In this document: piece by piece, positions 1 to 11,139 of the stretch
Layout of the letters: each line of letters starts with the position of its first letter
How positions within the stretch are numbered: position 1 is the first letter of the stretch
Program-made: the position numbers and the translations under genes
NCBI RefSeq assembly: GCF_028502605.1
Contig: NC_079233.1
Location: 248,001-312,000 of the forward strand
Direction of reading: 5' to 3'
Length of the DNA: 64,000 nt
Source of the DNA: Trichoderma breve
Taxonomy: Eukaryota; Ascomycota; Sordariomycetes; Hypocreales; Hypocreaceae
The notes under the pieces: model-generated
What the model was told of the DNA's origin: nothing
The model's input: the letters and a program-made list of their open reading frames with translations, nothing else
Databases searched by the model: none

Positions 1-1041
1 CCTGCTCAGGCGTCTGCAAGGGGTTAATCTTGCCGTCGAGAATGCTCTGGGCCCAGGCAGCCACCTCTTCGGTCACGCCATTCGTCCTGGTGAACTCCTT
101 GACATACGCCTCTCCATTGGCGGGCTCTACTGTGACTGTCTCGCCGGCGATCTTCACAGCACCCTTTTCATACGAGAAGCTCCACTCGAAAGCCTGGAGG
201 TGGGATCCAGCCGAGTTTTGAAACACGCCCGTTGCTCCAGACTGTGTCTTGATGATGGCGTTGACGGTGTCGATGGGCGGCAGGTGCTCACACATCTGTG
301 CGGTGAATGCCTGCACCGTCTCCGGCTTGTTCTCGTCGCCTGTCAGCAGCAGCCTCGTGGCAGCGGCCCAGTGCACGCCGGCATCAAGCAGGAAACCTCC
401 CTGATAGTCGGGCTTTTGACGCCACGAGGTGTTGTACCACTTGTTGTCTGCCTCGATGCGCCACAGGACGCGGACGCTAAAGTTGTGAACCTTGCCGAGC
501 TTTGCAGCCTCGCTGGCGGCATAGGCAAAGCTGGGGTAGAAACGAATGTTCTCAGCAATGGACAAGGTGGCTTTCGTTGACAAGCAAATACGTTGAGCGT
601 TGGCAATCAGGGCGCGTGCAGCAGGGACGTCTTTGGCAATGGGCTTCTCCGCAAGGACGTGTTTGCCAGCAGAGAGAGCCGCCTCAATGAAGGAGGGCTG
701 GCTGAGGATAGGGAGAGCAATGATGACGGCGGAAATGTCATCTCGTTCAAGGATATCTTGATACGACTTGCCAGCACCAGAATCCTCAGAGTAAAGATCC
801 GGCTTGGGGACTGAGTCGGGGATGAGGCTGGCCGTTTCTTGAGCTGATTTGAGAGATCTTGAGTAGATGGCTTTGAGGCTGAAGAGCTCGCACTTGAGAA
901 CAGCAGGCTGCGAGAGTGATTAGTTGGCTAGTTTCTTTTAAGGGGCTCAACAAACGTCATGTTTGTGGTGATAGATACCAGATGTGACCCCTTGACGAAC
1001 AAACCTCCTCCAATAATGGCAACTCCCATGGTTGGCGTCAT
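1..1041 (-). CDS. Gfo/Idh/MocA-family NAD(P)-dependent oxidoreductase, 3' end outside window
   Basis: Two exons: 1041-979 and 907 to beyond base 1, with an intron at 978-908 (GTATCT..CGCAG, branch-like CTAATCAC). The spliced N-terminus reads MTPTMGVAIIGGGLFVKGSHL then PAVLKCELFSLKAIYSRS, which restores the glycine-rich Rossmann motif followed by the second beta strand. The family lysine motif AEKPIAK is present, and GGFLLDAGVHW matches the GG(x)xxDxGxH substrate/cofactor region. Members oxidise or reduce sugars, inositols or diols with NAD(P); the substrate cannot be read here. No signal peptide, so it is probably cytosolic. A second in-frame ATG four codons downstream is an alternative start. 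The C-terminal end is cut by the window edge. Confidence 0.85.
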
Positions 1042-3497
1042 GATGGCAATTGGTTATCGTACAGCTTATGTGTGTTCACCACTAAGTCAGCTCTCTCTTC
1101 AACAGAGATGAATCCTTTAATCAATGGAAATACAAAGATCTTCGAGATAAACTGAATTACTCCGAAGGCTGAAATGCTGCCCCTCTAGAGTGGGGGAGGG
1201 GTTCCGCCGCCCCGCCCTCGTATAATTGGGGGTTCATCATATCAACAGCCCTTGATGGCTAGAGGTTTAAGATTAGGTCAAGATGGACAAATAGCCGTAT
1301 GTGAAGTTTTTGGAAATGAAGTTGTGGTGATGTGTTATATGGATGCGAGCGTGTTTCTTTGTCTTGGTCTTATGTCAAGTATCTCACTTGGCTGTACTAC
1401 TAGGATCAGCATCAATGTCATCAATGTGCCAACACATTGCACATATACTTCTCAACGAGACACTGCCCTTGGCAACATTATGGCGTAACAATGGATATGG
1501 CATTTAAAATTGTAATCCTTCATTGATATTCATTAGTCATTATACATCATGAAAAAATAGAAGCAATTTGGCCTCCAGGCGATGCCGCCTACCAGATAAC
1601 TAATCTTTTTTTTTCTTCACCAATCGTTCAACCACATCCAGCTGTAATTCGTCCGCGTTCCAATTCCATAACCAAAGAGAAATCAAAAAGACAAAGGAAC
1701 AAATAACAGTAAAGAAAGAAAAGTAAAATTCCGCCGTCACGTTGAATTGGTGTTGCACGTAGCATCAATCACAACTCCTCGTAACGATACAGCTGCTCCA
1801 CCCACAACGTTCTTGCATCTCCACGAGTGCTTCTCTCCCACCGTGTCTCGGCTTCCGTCTCGGTCTCGGCCTCATGATCAGTCTCTTTCTTTGCCGCCGA
1901 TACATATCCTTCCGAGAGAATTTCAATGCGCCGTATTTCTTTTATAGAGGGCGCCTGGAGTTTGCGACGGGAGATCCGGTGGCGTCGGAGAGGATGGTCT
2001 GCTTGGAGCCGGAGTCGGCGAAGCGGGCTCGGTGAGGCATCGGCGGCTGTTCGTCTTGGAGCCATTTGATGGTGGTGACGGGACAAGAATGTCTCGCGAT
2101 TGTAATAATTGTAACAGTAGTAAGTCTCGTCGCGGAACAGCGGATGTAACGGGTTTACCGCGTAGAAAAGTATTTGGCTCTAAACTGCAGGTCTGGGTCG
2201 GTGTCTCGCAATCCGCCGACGAAGCAGTATATAGGGATTCGGATCGAGCCAAGCTGCGACACTCCTTTTCATCAATCCTGATGGAATCTCTCCTCCAGAT
2301 CAGAGTCAAAACAAGTAGATGAAGAATAAAAATACAATGGTAGAGGAGGAACAGGCAGCGAGGCTGCATGTCATGCAGGTCTTCTAATGCACAAGGCACA
2401 TTTCAACCCAATCAGGGCCCAACCCACCTCTTCCATGGATGCACGTATGCATATACTGATGTTAGTCTCGCTTTTCCCACCGCTCCTCTTTTTGACTAGA
2501 ATGTGTGCCCTTGGTTTTACATTCGTATAGTTGGATCTGTTTCTTTTGCAAGTAAAGCCTATAGAAAAGGTATGGCCAACTCTGTGCTACCTTTGATCAT
2601 ACCGGCGGGCCTTTTGGCTGCCTTGCCCAGCATGAGACGCCCATAAATTTCCGCTGCTCCGGATCAGCAGATGCAGCATGCAGCCAGCCACTTGTATCGA
2701 AGATTACCAGACCTTTGTTCATCATGATTTGCAATTGGCTCAAGTATACGGAGTAGTCGCACTGGACATCGGATTTGGGGGCCATGTAAAACGTGGCACT
2801 GCATGAGGCTGTCTCCGACCAGTTGGTGGTGGCCGCTCTACCCGGGATTGCCTTGGGGAAGAAGACCGTATTTTATTCAGGGAAACTTACAATAGAGCAA
2901 GTGTATTGGATGATGCTGAAGAAGGCGCTTACAATACAGATACAAGATTGAAATTCACTGAAAACGCAAATAGAGTGTATATCAAGGCATTAGTCCAGCT
3001 GGATTCTCGCAAACTCGGCCCCTTCTATGATAGATGTTGAAGTATAAGCAATGATGGGGATCAAGGGTTTGGAGTACATGCAGCTTTGTTATGTGACTGC
3101 AATTCTTAGTGACATGATATATGAACACTACTACATTGATCACGATGATAAGTAATGTGAAAAAAAAAAGAGATAGACGACGAGCACGTTAAGGAGAAGA
3201 ACAGAGAACCTGAAATCATTAACTCCATGTAAATTGACGACTGTAGGTTAGGCTGAGCTTAAGTTGTTCAATCCATCATCCATCCATGCAGGCGGTTGTT
3301 CGCGAACATACCCCGCCATTGCGCCCCTCTGTTGACATCCATGATTAGGCCCCTGTAGAGCGCTGTTAGTGGGGATCTTGTAGCGACTGGAGCTTCTAAG
3401 AGCTTCAAAGCTCTAATCGAGATACGAGATAACTTCACAATTTTCCAAACATCATCTGCTCTTTTCACATTCCGCCCAAATTGGCCGCAGAGACCAA
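1042..3497. other. Intergenic region with one weak ORF
   Basis: About 2.4 kb between the divergent oxidoreductase and fta4 genes. It contains poly-T and poly-A tracts, TC-rich stretches and one doubtful minus-strand ORF near 1.8-2.4 kb (listed separately). I saw no recognisable protein, RNA or repeat elsewhere in it. Confidence 0.5.
1769..2399 (-). CDS. Doubtful hypothetical protein
   Basis: Two overlapping minus-strand frames (2399-1923 and 2086-1769) are open here. The 1769-2086 frame ends in a charged, glutamate-rich tail (IKEIRRIEILSEGY, then ETETEAETRWER) that looks more protein-like than chance. The other frame is Pro/Ser-rich. They could be two exons of one small gene, but I found no convincing splice pair and no family match. 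A TATA-like CTATAAAAG lies inside the overlap, which argues instead for non-coding promoter sequence. Confidence 0.2.
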
Positions 3498-4306
3498 ATG
3501 CCTCCTGCTCCTACTATCACCTCCGTCAAGCAGACGTTTGTCGCTGCGCAGACCAACGTCTTGTCCCAACCGATTGCGCCGTCTCGAGCCTGGCGCGCCT
3601 CCAACGACGCGTCCGAACATGCGATCCCGAACCGCCTCGTCGAAGATGCCGTCGCAAGCGTAAATCGCACGATCCTGCAGCACAGTCGCCGTGTCTATGC
3701 GCCTCAGGCAAACCGAAACGTGGCTGAGCAGATCAGCACCGTGTACTCGAGAGATGCTGAGCGCAGGATGGAGAATCCGGACGATGCTGAGGGCGGGATT
3801 GGAAGAGAGCTTGATCTGGGTAATTGCTGCTGCTGCCTCCATGTCTCAAGACGCTGTATCTGACATTATACTCTATTGATATAGTTGACGAGAAAGCCAT
3901 TGAAACGCTGCCTGCGACTTGGCCCTCAGCCAAAGACGTCGAAGCCTATCCAATGGAGGCTAATCGCTACGCCGAGACAGTTCGTCAGCTCACTGACCTC
4001 AGCCAGCAGCGCAAAGATTTACGGCAGCGGGTTGAGCGTCTTCGCAGCCTACAAAAGACGGTCGAATCGTTTCGGACCACGGATGGCGTCGGCATCCAGG
4101 AGAATCTGGTGACTCGCGATGGCCCGGTAGAAAAGGAGCTCGAGAAGATGCGCTTTCTCCTTGCGCGTGTTGCTGGCCGTGTGAGCAACTTGTCTGATAG
4201 CGATACGACTCAGGATTCGGGCCAAGTAGAGCTCAAAGCCTTGACTGAGGCAAGAAAAAGGCATATTGAAGAGTTTCTAGCAGATGGTCGTGTTTTCCCA
4301 TCTTGA
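3498..4306 (+). CDS. fta4: Inner-kinetochore protein Fta4 (CENP-U-type, Sim4/CCAN complex)
   Basis: Two exons, 3498-3819 and 3885-4306, give 247 residues; the 65-nt intron (GTAATT..ATATAG) joins RELDL to VDEKAIETLP in frame. The N-terminal part (TFVAAQTNVLSQPIAPSR, then HSRRVYAPQANRNVAEQI) and the segment TWPSAKDVEAYP match my recollection of the Fta4 family, a subunit of the fungal Sim4/CCAN complex that links centromeric nucleosomes to the outer kinetochore. The second half is a likely coiled coil (residues about 130-215, rich in L, E, R and Q). The gene stands alone between two large intergenic regions. The call rests on remembered family sequence; a profile search would settle it. Confidence 0.75.
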
Positions 4307-5919
4307 ACCCGAGGTCATAACATCATTCATGAGAGGCTGGGTTCCAAACAGGATTCCATACAAAGCTATTTCCCCGGGAGCTGGCAATGCGGACAGCGAC
4401 GCAGCGACTGCAGTTACAGATGTGTAACTTTTACAGCCATTACCCGATGGTTTACGAATCTCAGCAGAGCCATCAACCATAGCCAAACCTGGCGCAGCTA
4501 CATGACCTACCTTCTTTCGTAGAGGGGCATTGCATGTCTGACAGTCCAGACAACGTCGAGATTAGCCGGCATGGTTCACATGCAACTGATTCTCAGCTTA
4601 CACCTGTAGCCACTCGGCTTTGGAGTTCCCGATGCAAATAGCAGGAGGAGATACCCCATGAAAGCTTGGCATTAGTCGAGCCTCTTGCTGTCGATTCTGG
4701 CGAAAGTGAAAGTGGCAAGCGAAGCGAATGCGAGCCCAATCTCCAAGTGGAGGCACATCTTACTTCAACGGCTGAAGAGGCTCGATTGAGCCTTGAATTG
4801 GGAACACCAGGAATCCCCGCAGCCAGTCAGATGCAGCGGAGTCAAGAGCAGAACACGAACCATTTCCAATAATGAATGTGCCTAGCAGTCCCAATACGTG
4901 GATTATACGCGCAACGATGCGTGTGACTGATCCTTGCAACCTCGAATTCATTGCCTAAAGCGGAAAGTTGGCTTGGTCCAAACTCTGACAGATTTGATTC
5001 CGGGCGGGGCACAGTTGACCAAGTCTTTGAGTTCTTGAGAGCAAATGCAGTGTTATTTTAAGACTTCTGACAAGCAGTTCAATAGGAGGCCGTCACTTTG
5101 AAACTCGACCCATTCGAATACTCTGTAGTAGATACCAAAGGCCCAGGTGCTGTCTATCTTCATTAAGAAACGCAAGAGAACGCAACGTGAAACCCATTGA
5201 ATGCCACAACAGCGTTTTCAGGACATTGAACGTTTGTTTCTAAAAAGAACCCGAGGTATGGCGTCAACGGCTGTTCTGGATCGCCACTTGGAATTACTAC
5301 CAACGTGACAGCTCATGGCTATTATGCTTCATCGATTAAATGCCAACTCAATGTAACTATAATTCGGCACTTTTCAGCTCGCATTCGCTTGCGCATCGAC
5401 GCCATGTGGGCCAAAATTAACCTGTGGCTGCCGATGCCTGCATGGCTTACCCCGGCCTGTCACTGTCTCCTGATTGGATGCCATCTGCCCTCCAATGAAC
5501 GAGATGAACAATGCGAGGTTCTTTGCAGGATCATAGGTCAAGGAGAGGGGCAGAAGGATCCTGCTTCTTGGTGTCAAGAGGAGAAAGGTGACGCGTTTTG
5601 CCATTCTTACAAGTTGCATTCACTCTGGTGGCTTGTGACTGTGCCCTCCCGGCCGTCGCATATATAACGAGGGTGATCCTCTCATGGAAGGATGGAGTGA
5701 TGTCTGCCTTGGTCAAACAATTGAATCACCAGCCGTTACTCATTCACTCGATTCTCTCATACCATTCGAGTATATGAGAGAGTCTATTCCATGTACACTC
5801 GCCCCCGCCTAACGTCATTGTACAGCTATTTGCGCTTGTCTCTCGTACGTTTGAGCAATCCTGGGCGGAAACAAGCCTATTCATTCAAGCCTCTCTCTCT
5901 TTCAAAGATCGCATCAACC
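4307..5919. other. Intergenic region upstream of the carotenoid oxygenase gene
   Basis: No supported gene. The open frames here lack ATG starts or protein-like composition. A TATATAAC motif lies near 5659-5666, and pyrimidine-rich CTCTCTCTCT at about 5891-5900 sits just before the chosen oxygenase start. Both are compatible with a promoter and 5' leader. Confidence 0.5.
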
Positions 5920-7708
5920 ATGGCACTCAACGGTGAGGGAATCATTTCTCGCACGGCACAAGACGCAGGCGAGGATGAGCAGTTGAGACTAAGCAATTGG
6001 GAAAACGAATCGTGGAAGGAATGGCCATCAAAGGCTCAGGTAAACTTTCGCTCACTCTCCTTTTGCTTTCTTATCCAAACTTGACAAAGATGCTGACAGT
6101 AGAACTCTGTAGTTTGAAGGGCTAGAGGAGCATCGTGGACCAGTCCAGCTAAAAGTCAAGGGCACCATTCCATCTTGGGCTGCTGGTTCCTTATTCCGAA
6201 CAGGACCGGGCCTGGACAGAGTGGAGGGCACATCTAGGGGCACTCATTTTATTCACCATTGGTTTGATGGTATTGCCCACAGCCATCGATTCGACATCGC
6301 CCCCTCTGAATCGGCCGAGGGCAGCTCAACCGTCACGTATTCCTCTCGTCGACATGCCGATGCTGTCGTTGCCGAAATTAAAGAAAAGGGCTGGCAAACG
6401 AGCCTGTCATTTGCTCAACGCGCCGACCCATGTATTGGCCTATTCGCAAAAGTCATGACCATCTTTCTCCCCAGCAAAGCCAACATCAACGTCACCGTCG
6501 TACCAGACATGCCTGGTGGCGATGATGTGAAGGAAGGAGATGCGTCCAAAGGCAAGGCCCTTTATGTCCTCACTGATAGCGCTACTGTCAGCAAGCTTGA
6601 CCCTAGGACTCTAGAGCCTATTGGGAATGCCAGGCAGAAGTCGCTTCACCCAGACCTAAAGGGTCCAATCTCTTGCGCTCATACACAGCGTGATCCTGAA
6701 ACTGGAGACTTGTTCAACTTTAACCTGGAGCTTTCTTCTCATCCAACCTATCGCATCTTTCGCGTTAATGCCAAGGATGGGAGTGTCGACATTCTGGCGA
6801 CCTTTTCAGATAAAAAGTATCCAGCGGCATACATGCACAGTTTCTTCATGACGGAAAACTACATTGTGTTTTGTGTCCAATCGACGCAATACGCGTGGTC
6901 TGGTTTGAAGATTCCCTGGCAGAGGAATATTCTCGACGCCATCAAGCCATTTGATCCCTCTATTCCGTGCACGTGGGCGGTTGTGGACAGAAGACATGGA
7001 AAGGGCGTTGTCGCAGAATTTTCTACTCCAGCTGGTTTCTTCTTTCACTCGGCCAATGCCTTTGAAGAGGTGGTGACGGATGAAAGCGGGAATAAGCATA
7101 CAGAGATTAACATGGATGCCATCTCTTACACCAACACTGACATCCTGCACATGTTTTACTACGACATCCTTCTCGACCGAGACGGTGCCACGAAGAAGAC
7201 TATGCTTGACAAGAAGTTTTACAAAACCACTGCAAACCGCCTATCGCGATATCGCTTTAGGATCCCGTCGGAGCCACAGTCGGCCAAGGAAAAGGCATCT
7301 GCTGTGGCGGAAGAGGTACTCTCCATTCCCTCACCTCACGTCGGCGAGCTTCCCACTATCCACCCTAAGCGCGCCGGAAAGCCATACCGATATGTCTACA
7401 CTGTAACCAACAGGGGTCTCTACCTCTTTGCAGACTCTATCGCCAAGACGGACACGCACACCCAGGGGGCTCTGATCTGGAGCGGGCCCAAGGGACATTC
7501 ACCCGGAGAGGCGATTTTCGTTCCTCGGCCGGGAGGCACGGAGGAGGATGATGGAGTGCTGCTGTCGGTGGTGTTGGATGGGACTCTGGAGAAGTCGTAT
7601 TTGCTGTGTTTGGATGCGAGGACGATGGAGGAGGTGGGTAGGGCGGAGGCGGATTTTGCGATTCCGCTTAGTTTGCATGGAGCGCACCAAGCTAAGGGAC
7701 ATCTTTGA
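5920..7708 (+). CDS. Carotenoid cleavage oxygenase (RPE65/CCD family)
   Basis: Two exons, 5920-6039 and 6113-7708, give 571 residues. The intron joins KEWPSKAQ to FEGLEEHRGPVQLKVKGTIP. Members are non-haem Fe(II) dioxygenases that cleave a polyene double bond of carotenoids or apocarotenoids. The four iron-binding histidines are recognisable in context: CAHTQRDPETG (about H230), YMHSFFMTENY (H282), FFFHSANAF (H352) and LSLHGAHQ (about H562). The usual GSLFRTGPG motif is also present. Length fits the family. An upstream in-frame ATG at 5791 would add 43 basic residues, but MALNGEG at 5920 has a better context (CAACCATGG). No carotenoid synthase or opsin gene is adjacent, so this is not the classic fungal car cluster, and the exact substrate is unknown. 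Confidence 0.9.
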
Positions 7709-8316
7709 GGGGAGTTGGACTTTTTTTTTTTGTATAGTGTTTTGTGAGGGGAGGGTGCTTTTGCTTTTGCTGATGCAGTTTTGATATCCCTGTAATGTTA
7801 ATTCTCATTATGTACCTGGCTCTTTCAATTTATATTACTCGTTACACTAGTCTGGCCCTTATTTTTGTTCTCCCTCTCTCCTTTCCTTTTGCTCTGGGAA
7901 TGGAGATACAATGAGTATTGCTCTTAATTTGTGAACCAAATTTGATGTCGAGAAGATTTATCGCTGTAATACATCCATCTTCGTTTCGATCCTAGCATCT
8001 CACATCAAACTCATTTTTCGGTGACAGAATGGCAACAAGCCTGGCTGGTCTTATCATTGTATGAAACATCTCCCTAGAAGTCCGTGGAAGGGAGGCACAT
8101 GGTTCACCAATCTGTTTTCATGACAAAATAACTTCGTGTACTGCCTCTATTATCTCAGAGGTGACTATAGAGTTTCACATTTGTCGTATTTAATTCGACA
8201 TAATACGTATCTAGTTCATACGTGGAGCAATGGTTTAATATTTCTCGTCGTTTCCTCAAGCCCTCCACAAGTCTCTTAAATCAACCATACCTTCGTTACC
8301 CAGTCCCATTATCCCT
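7709..8316. other. Intergenic 3' region
   Basis: Convergent 3' flanks of the oxygenase and the first gasdermin-like gene, AT-rich with T runs. No gene or repeat is visible. Confidence 0.5.
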
Positions 8317-8991
8317 CTATGGATGTATTTCCATGCCTGCATAGTCCTCGATAGTTGGCACATTTTTCCGATTAAGGCGAAGTCTGGCGACTTGGAAGGC
8401 AAATAGGATGGGGCCGTCAATCCTTTGCGTGTGTGTGTGATATCTTCCATGATCTTGCCCAGCCTCGGCCTTGATCTGCAAGTCAGGTATTAGAATTCCA
8501 GCGCTCGCTTGGACGATTGTGCTGTTCTCCATTACTTTTATTGTAGTAATGTCCAACGTTTTGGCGATCTTGACGCCGGTGATGATAAAAACCTTATCTC
8601 CCGTTTTAAGAAAAGTCGCAACAGCTGGATCGGCTGCGGCCTTTGCAATAAACTGCGGTGAGAGCGCGAACGTTCGTGTCTCAATCAACTCACAAGTATA
8701 CTTAAACTCCGACGATAACGTCGAAACGTAAGATATCGCGAAGTAAGATTTTATAGCTTGTAACAAGGTCGTGAACAGTCCAATACCCCCTTTACACCAG
8801 TGCTTCATACCGCCCGAGCATCCTTTAACTTCCCAACTGTGTATTTTCTTGTCGATTTCAGTTGGCAGGTCCTTATTAGATATAAACATTTGAGGGGTTG
8901 TAATATCCGCAATGACGCTTCCGAGGGCAATTTCAGATGGGTCTAGATCCCATGTTGGGGCTAAGAAGTAACTTTTCTTGAAAAAATTCAT
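8317..8991 (-). CDS. Gasdermin-like protein (RCD-1/HET-Q1 type), copy 1
   Basis: Predicted 224 residues. The N-terminus (FFKKSYFLAPTWDLDPSE, ALGSVIADITTPQ) and the later block (TRTFALSPQFIAKAAADPAV, KVFIITGVKIAKT) are shared with the copy at 11140-11742 and resemble fungal gasdermin-like proteins. Those form membrane pores and cause regulated cell death after proteolytic removal of a C-terminal tail. FIITGVKIAK sits where animal gasdermins carry a VVTEVLQT-like strand. ATG 8991 is chosen because it aligns with the paralogue. An upstream ATG at 9063 is probably intronic: a 5'-UTR intron 9131-9030 (GTAAGT, CACTAAC, TTGCAG) is well formed. Three ATGs lie in frame near the start (9006 also possible). 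The putative partner protease immediately upstream is a pseudogene. Confidence 0.7.
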   Translation of the reverse strand: MNFFKKSYFLAPTWDLDPSEIALGSVIADITTPQMFISNKDLPTEIDKKIHSWEVKGCSGGMKHWCKGGIGLFTTLLQAIKSYFAISYVSTLSSEFKYTCELIETRTFALSPQFIAKAAADPAVATFLKTGDKVFIITGVKIAKTLDITTIKVMENSTIVQASAGILIPDLQIKAEAGQDHGRYHTHTQRIDGPILFAFQVARLRLNRKNVPTIEDYAGMEIHP

Positions 8992-9029
8992 ATTAGAATA
9001 ATTCATATTAGAATGAGTGTTGAGTAGCT

Positions 9030-9131
9030 CTGCAAGAAACAAAAAGTTAGTGCCATGATTCACATCTGTGTTTGCAGAGTGTACAATGTTTCCACAAGGC
9101 TTCGTTGCTCATGGATCTAGCTGGTACTTAC
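9030..9131 (-). other. Predicted 5'-UTR intron of gasdermin-like copy 1
   Basis: On the minus strand the segment begins GTAAGT, has the branch-like CACTAAC and ends TTTCTTGCAG (102 nt). It contains the first ATG of the long reading frame, so splicing would move translation to 9006 or 8991. Confidence 0.5.
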
Positions 9132-9601
9132 ATTCTTGCGACGCTTCTGTCCCGATGCAAGGATAAAGATCGCTTTATGGCCTCAGTTTGGGGTGGCTGA
9201 ACATAACAAATTTTTGTGATAGATTTGATTTCAGTGGAAAATGGAGCTGTAGAAGAGAGGAATTTATAACGACTGGATGCTTGTCGTACACGGCGCGTAT
9301 ACTGTCGTACATGGCGCCTATACGGCCAATGGAAGAAAAGGCAACCACGTGATAACGCGGTGCTCGTTGAGTTTCAGAATGTTGATGAGAATACAAGTAC
9401 ATTATATCCCAGGTAGTGCCTAGGCTGGCACGGGGGATTCTAAGTACCACGGCGATCGATGAGAAAGCTGTGATATCTCCATGATGACCAATGGTGACCG
9501 CTCTGACGCAACCTTCAGTCCGAAGCGTAGTAAGCAATTTGTAGCTGCACCTCTAGCTGCTGAAGACAACAACGGCTGTTTGACTGTAGCAATGTCGTTG
9601 A
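9132..9601. other. Region between gasdermin copy 1 and the protease remnant
   Basis: No intact gene. Subtilase N-terminal motifs (the Asp and His boxes) would be expected here if the downstream protease remnant were complete. I could not find them in any frame, so the front of the protease is deleted or diverged beyond recognition. Confidence 0.4.
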
Positions 9602-10253
9602 CTAGTCTGGTATCAAACAATCACCCACTTCTCCCAGGAGGGCAAAGACCGCCTTGACATCCTAACTCTGCCAGGCTTTCCCAGGTACGACAACGAACTC
9701 GAACCGATTAGTAGAGCTATTATCAATGCCAATAATGGCGGCATCATTATCTTTGACGCTGCGGGAAACGAGGGTGATAACGCGAGCGTCTTCTGGCCGG
9801 CTTCGGTACAAGAGACGGGCGACGTGATCTGGATCGACTCATCAGATGCCAAGGGCTCGCCCTTGAGCTTTAAACCCAGCCCCGAGACAGGCCGCTGGAT
9901 CTTCACTCTGGACTAAGGTGTCCCATCGTGCGAGATGCAAGTTATGGATGGAGAGCAACGAATTGTTTACCGGAGCGGGAGTTCGTTTGCGACCTCGATC
10001 GCCGCCGCCATTGCGGCTATAATCCTCGGGGTCGTAGATCACGCTGACGTTTCCAAGTATGAAGGGCTGGCTACCCTTCGGCTCGGCTTCGAACACGGCT
10101 GGGAATGGAAAAGGTGCTGTGCGAGACCTGTTGCAGAATGCAGGATCCAAGAGGTTGGAATACTACTACCTCACATCCTGGTCCTTCTTCGAAGACTCAG
10201 AGCAGACGCAGATTCATGTCATTCTGAACACTCTGAGGCATGTCACTTCCTGA
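9602..10253 (+). pseudogene. Subtilisin-like serine protease (S8) remnant, HET-Q2-like
   Basis: The + strand frame from 9602 has the second half of a subtilase: LDILTLPGF (cf. the VDIISMSFG strand), IIFDAAGNEGDNASVFWPAS (the oxyanion-Asn AAxN region), then GSSFATSIAAAIAAIIL, which fits the catalytic-serine box GTSxATPxxAG. A TAA at 9914-9916 interrupts the frame between FTLD and GVPS. Near the A run at 10109-10112 the frame shifts; the tail (GAVRDLLQNAGSKRLEYYYL, then TSWSF) continues in the frame of 10059-10253. The frame is closed by TGA at 9599 and no Asp or His boxes are seen upstream. Subtilases of this kind cleave and activate gasdermin HET-Q1 in Podospora. Lying between two gasdermin-like genes, it looks like a lost activator. 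Confidence 0.8.
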
Positions 10254-10297
10254 GGACATTTGCCAACTGCATCATGTGCATGTCACGCATTGCATGA

Positions 10298-11139
10298 GTT
10301 ACTTATAGTTCAGGGAAGCTGATAGAAAACAGATGCTTAATTGAGTCATCCAGCCAATGCGTGTATAAGGAGAAAAATTTTCTTTCAGCTTGGTGACATA
10401 AGAGATAATCATATTAATTGATCATATTAAAATAACATTCGGTCTTTGCATAAAGATATCTGTAAAAGTAAGATTCATCATATTGCAATACCATTGGGAG
10501 CCATGATTCAAGTCATGGTTGCGCGTATATCTCTCCTTTACGTGTCAAACACATCAAACTACAGCGTTAATACTGTATCATAGATGACGCTTACATTGTG
10601 CATGGAAAATTCAGACTCGACCGGAACACAGGATCAAGACACGCGCATTGCAAACCTAGAGATATATACATCATTCACACATTTTTCACCAATTAAATAT
10701 TCGCTGCCGGGTAGGTTTTATTATATAAAACAATGAGATTGGTTAGTCCTATAGATAATGACCTCAGGTCCCTGTATAAATGAACTCTATACGGCGAAGC
10801 CACATGGTTCATCAATTTATTTTAGAAGCAGGATAATACTGAGGTAGTTGATAATATTCTGGTCGTTGGTATCAATTAACTAGCATAAGCTACTCTTCCT
10901 ATCCAATAGAACGTTCTGCAAACTGGTATTAAAGTCATTAATAAACAAATCAAATAACCCAAACAAACAATTCCATGTATTTCTCCCATTAACTCACAGG
11001 CAACAGCCTTCCACTTGCCGCATTTAATTCGACATACTGCTGGCCTGGTCCATACGTAGAGCGGCGAGCTGTCAATTCTGGTTGCTGTTGCTATCAATGC
11101 CAAATTCTGTCGGCCAGGCCAGTAGCTTCAATCGTGAGC
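10298..11139. other. AT-rich intergenic region
   Basis: AT-rich stretch between the protease remnant and gasdermin copy 2 with many TATATA and AATTAAT motifs. No protein-like frame or RNA gene was recognised. Confidence 0.5.

Noticed and set aside
3465..3842. Minus-strand open frame opposite fta4
   Set aside because: It is antisense to an exon with a clear family match and has no motif of its own.
4666..4872. 68-codon plus-strand frame
   Set aside because: It begins at a TTG, not ATG, and shows no family features.
9175..9620. Minus-strand frames near the protease remnant
   Set aside because: No subtilase or gasdermin motif; most likely chance open frames in the decayed interval.
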